A stretch of 6,096 bases of DNA from Candidatus Zymogenus sp. (lineage in GTDB: Bacteria > Desulfobacterota > Zymogenia > Zymogenales > Zymogenaceae). The notes under the pieces were generated by a model that worked only from the letters and a program-made list of their open reading frames with translations, did no database searches and was not told the DNA's origin. Position 1 is the stretch's first letter. Each line of letters begins with the position of its first letter. The stretch lies in assembly GCA_030613285.1 (NCBI GenBank), contig JAUWME010000157.1:1-6096 (forward strand), written 5' to 3'. Shown piece by piece: positions 4,906 through 6,096 of this stretch. The position numbers were made by a program, and so were the translations under genes.

Positions 4906-5535
4906 TTACGGCCTCCCATTAGGATTGTTGTTACCTGGATTATTACCTTGTCTCCCGGGATTGTTGGGTCCCGGCCCCCGATCTCTCCTGTTTCCCGTGG
5001 CAGCTTCAATACCGTCAGGCAGCGCCGTAGTCACAACATCCCTGACAAAGGTGAGAACCACATCCCCTTCTTCAATAGTAAGGGGCTCATAGGTCTTTAT
5101 CGACCTCTTCTTGTAATTCACCACCACCTCTTTGTCAATCTTCACCACCGTTCCATCGGCCTTGACGATGGCAACATCAAATTTTCCCGGCTTATCGTGA
5201 TTGAAAAGGGAGATAAACTCCATCGACTCTTTCTCATCTATGGTGCCGGAAAATGAAAGAGCGCCGCGGGAGAGATAGCTGTCCGGTGCATACTTAACCT
5301 GCATCCCGTCCATCTTGATTACAAAGTTTCCAACTTCGGGAAATACTTCAGGATTCTCCGAAATGTGGATATCCGCAAGCCTGACAAGCTCTTCATTGGT
5401 GAGTTCCTTCTCTACACCCAGTGCGCTAAGGTTGACTATGCGGAGCTTCGCATGGGGTGTTCCTGCGCCAGCAAAGGCAAATATGGCAAAGGAAATTGTG
5501 AACAAAAGTCCAATTAACAGTGTTAGCTTTTTCAT
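4906..5535 (-). CDS. Secreted protein of unknown function with Gly/Pro/Asn-rich C-terminal tail
   Basis: The family of this 209-residue protein is not recognised. MKK, a hydrophobic core (about 4-19) and an AFA cleavage site at residue 22 make a clear signal peptide, so it is exported. The mature body (about 26-180) is mixed polar, with predicted alternating strands such as GNFVIKMDGMQVKYA, FDVAIVKADGTVVKIDKEVV and DVVLTFVRDVV. This suggests a compact beta-rich domain. The last 28 residues (182-209) are low complexity, rich in Gly, Pro, Asn and Arg (RGPGPNNPGRQGNNPG and similar), and probably disordered. It has no cysteines. GGAGAG six bases before the ATG supports the start. It is monocistronic: a terminator follows at 4848-4877, and a promoter with two CRP/FNR-like dyads lies upstream (5588-5650), suggesting control by oxygen, nitrosative stress or another CRP/FNR-family signal. 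It could be a surface, matrix-binding or chaperone-like protein; function is not assigned. Confidence 0.85.
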   Translation of the reverse strand: MKKLTLLIGLLFTISFAIFAFAGAGTPHAKLRIVNLSALGVEKELTNEELVRLADIHISENPEVFPEVGNFVIKMDGMQVKYAPDSYLSRGALSFSGTIDEKESMEFISLFNHDKPGKFDVAIVKADGTVVKIDKEVVVNYKKRSIKTYEPLTIEEGDVVLTFVRDVVTTALPDGIEAATGNRRDRGPGPNNPGRQGNNPGNNNPNGRP

Positions 5536-5587
5536 TTTTTCTCTCCTATAAAAAGGTTTTCAATTACATCTTGTATCTTGACTACAT

Positions 5588-5593
5588 TTTATA
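5588..5593 (-). promoter_or_regulatory. Candidate -10 element of the secreted-protein gene
   Basis: The minus strand reads TATAAA here, followed by AT. The expected -35 position 17 bp upstream reads CACTTT, a poor match, as expected for an activator-dependent promoter. The start of transcription would be near 5580, leaving a leader of about 45 bases before the ATG at 5535. Confidence 0.5.
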
Positions 5594-5613
5594 GGATTTC
5601 TTGTTAAAGAAAA

Positions 5614-5627
5614 GTGATTGTTATCAC
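5614..5627. promoter_or_regulatory. CRP/FNR-family operator, proximal site
   Basis: GTGATTGTTATCAC is a perfect dyad (GTGAT-N4-ATCAC). In its wider context, AGTGA-N6-TCACA matches the CRP/HcpR-type consensus TGTGA-N6-TCACA at nine of ten positions. Its centre at 5620.5 falls about -41 from the predicted start of transcription, the classic class II activator position. Confidence 0.65.
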
Positions 5628-5636
5628 ACAATTTTG

Positions 5637-5650
5637 TTGATAAATATCAC
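5637..5650. promoter_or_regulatory. CRP/FNR-family operator, distal site
   Basis: TTGATAAATATCAC matches the FNR consensus TTGAT-N4-ATCAA at nine of ten positions. Its centre is 23 bp from that of the proximal site, about two helical turns, placing it near -64. The tandem arrangement suggests two dimers of the same CRP/FNR-family regulator; which member (FNR, HcpR or other) cannot be decided from sequence alone. Confidence 0.6.
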
Positions 5651-5660
5651 AAAACGTTAA

Positions 5661-5706
5661 ATAATAGCACTGAACCCACCTATCCTGTGGCTTTCAGTGC
5701 TATTAT
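5661..5706 (-). terminator. Long hairpin terminator after the DUF3795 gene
   Basis: A perfect 14-bp stem pairs ATAATAGCACTGAA (5661-5674) with its complement at 5693-5706. It encloses a 4-bp CCAC/GTGG inner stem (5676-5679 with 5687-5690) and a seven-base loop. On the minus strand the stem ends in GCTATTATTTAACG, a T-rich but imperfect tract. It lies 37 bp past the stop of the DUF3795 gene and just upstream of the CRP/FNR sites of the next gene, so it insulates the two transcription units. Confidence 0.72.
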
Positions 5707-5742
5707 CGTTGAAAGAAAATTTAGATTAACCAAAAATACGCC

Positions 5743-6075
5743 TCAGCGCCCTTTTCGCTCCATATCCAAAACTATCCTGGCATCCGGAATCAGTTTCAAA
5801 TAACCATCGAGTTTTTCGCACGAGTAGTCGTCGCAGTGGCCGCAATTTTTGACTCCCTTCTCAACGGCGCAGGCTCGGATCTCACACACCCCGCAGTGGA
5901 CGCATTTCTTCCCATCAACAAGACACCCGTCACACCACACATCCTCCACCTTGATATCAACCCCATAATGCTTTGTCCACATTTCAGCAGTCTCCTTCGC
6001 CTTCTTTTCGTCATTTGCCTTTGTAGCAAGATACGCGGGGCACACCGTGCAGATAAGTCCGCAGTATGCAATCAT
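5743..6075 (-). CDS. DUF3795 domain-containing Cys-rich protein
   Basis: This 110-residue cytoplasmic protein begins MIAYCGLICTVCPAYLATK, the hallmark opening of DUF3795 (PF12675). It continues with an amphipathic segment (AKETAEMWTKHYG, about 26-38), then WCDGCLVDGKKCVHCGVC (47-64), IRACAVEKGVKNC (66-78) and CDDYSCEKLDGY (81-92). Twelve cysteines lie at 5, 9, 12, 48, 51, 58, 61, 64, 69, 78, 81 and 86, enough for several metal sites. The spacing suggests Zn or Fe-S binding, but the family has no established function and is common in anaerobic bacteria and archaea. The length is typical and both ends are present. A GAAAAG just before the ATG is a weak ribosome site. A hairpin terminator follows at 5661-5706. 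Upstream context lies beyond the window. Confidence 0.9.
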   Translation of the reverse strand: MIAYCGLICTVCPAYLATKANDEKKAKETAEMWTKHYGVDIKVEDVWCDGCLVDGKKCVHCGVCEIRACAVEKGVKNCGHCDDYSCEKLDGYLKLIPDARIVLDMERKGR

Positions 6076-6096
6076 CTTTTCACTGGTACTCGATTC

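Noticed and set aside
5796..6071. A second minus-strand frame overlapping the DUF3795 gene
   Set aside because: It is Arg-rich out-of-frame translation of the clearly recognised DUF3795 gene.

Overview
The window looks like a piece of an anaerobic bacterial chromosome, most likely Desulfobacterota (sulfate-reducing or syntrophic 'deltaproteobacteria'). The evidence is a sigma-54 activator beside a NifX-fold protein and a Gly/Arg-rich DUF5320 protein, a stand-alone secreted Cache protein, a Cys-rich DUF3795 protein, and moderately AT-rich DNA with CRP/FNR-type operators. The taxonomic call is inference. Every supportable gene reads on the minus strand, so transcription runs from high to low coordinates.

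Layout from left to right. Positions 1-600 hold a DUF5320 gene cut by the window edge, preceded by a NifX/NifB-type gene in the same operon. Positions 601-820 form a 220-bp control region with a near-consensus sigma-54 promoter, a 22-bp perfect palindrome and further TTGCAA elements. Positions 821-2164 encode a PAS/AAA+/Fis-HTH sigma-54 activator with a Cys cluster in the PAS domain; its own promoter also overlaps a TTGCAA half-site. Positions 2206-2590 hold only unconvincing, possibly degenerate reading frames. Positions 2591-3388 encode an unusual response regulator made of two complete receiver domains and no output domain. Positions 3414-3744 hold a decayed receiver-domain pseudogene whose lesions can be read individually. 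Positions 3948-4460 encode a secreted single-Cache protein with its own terminator. Positions 4461-4630 contain two inverted repeats. Positions 4631-4840 are an orphaned TPR fragment. Positions 4906-5535 encode a secreted protein of unknown function with a Gly/Pro/Asn-rich tail, its own terminator, and tandem CRP/FNR-like sites upstream. Positions 5743-6075 encode a DUF3795 protein with 12 cysteines, followed by a hairpin terminator.

The most coherent system is the left third. It looks like an orp-like (orange-protein-like) redox circuit: a Cys-containing PAS activator that probably binds the TTGCAA palindrome and drives sigma-54 transcription of a NifX-type and a DUF5320 protein. In Desulfovibrio vulgaris, sigma-54 and the cognate activator OrpR control the orp operons, and OrpR is reported to sense redox through an Fe-S cluster; applying that here is inference from family resemblance. 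The middle of the window looks like the remains of a sensory module: an orphan double-receiver protein directly downstream of a dead receiver gene, with a secreted Cache protein beyond a terminator. No tRNA, rRNA, CRISPR array or clear insertion sequence was seen.
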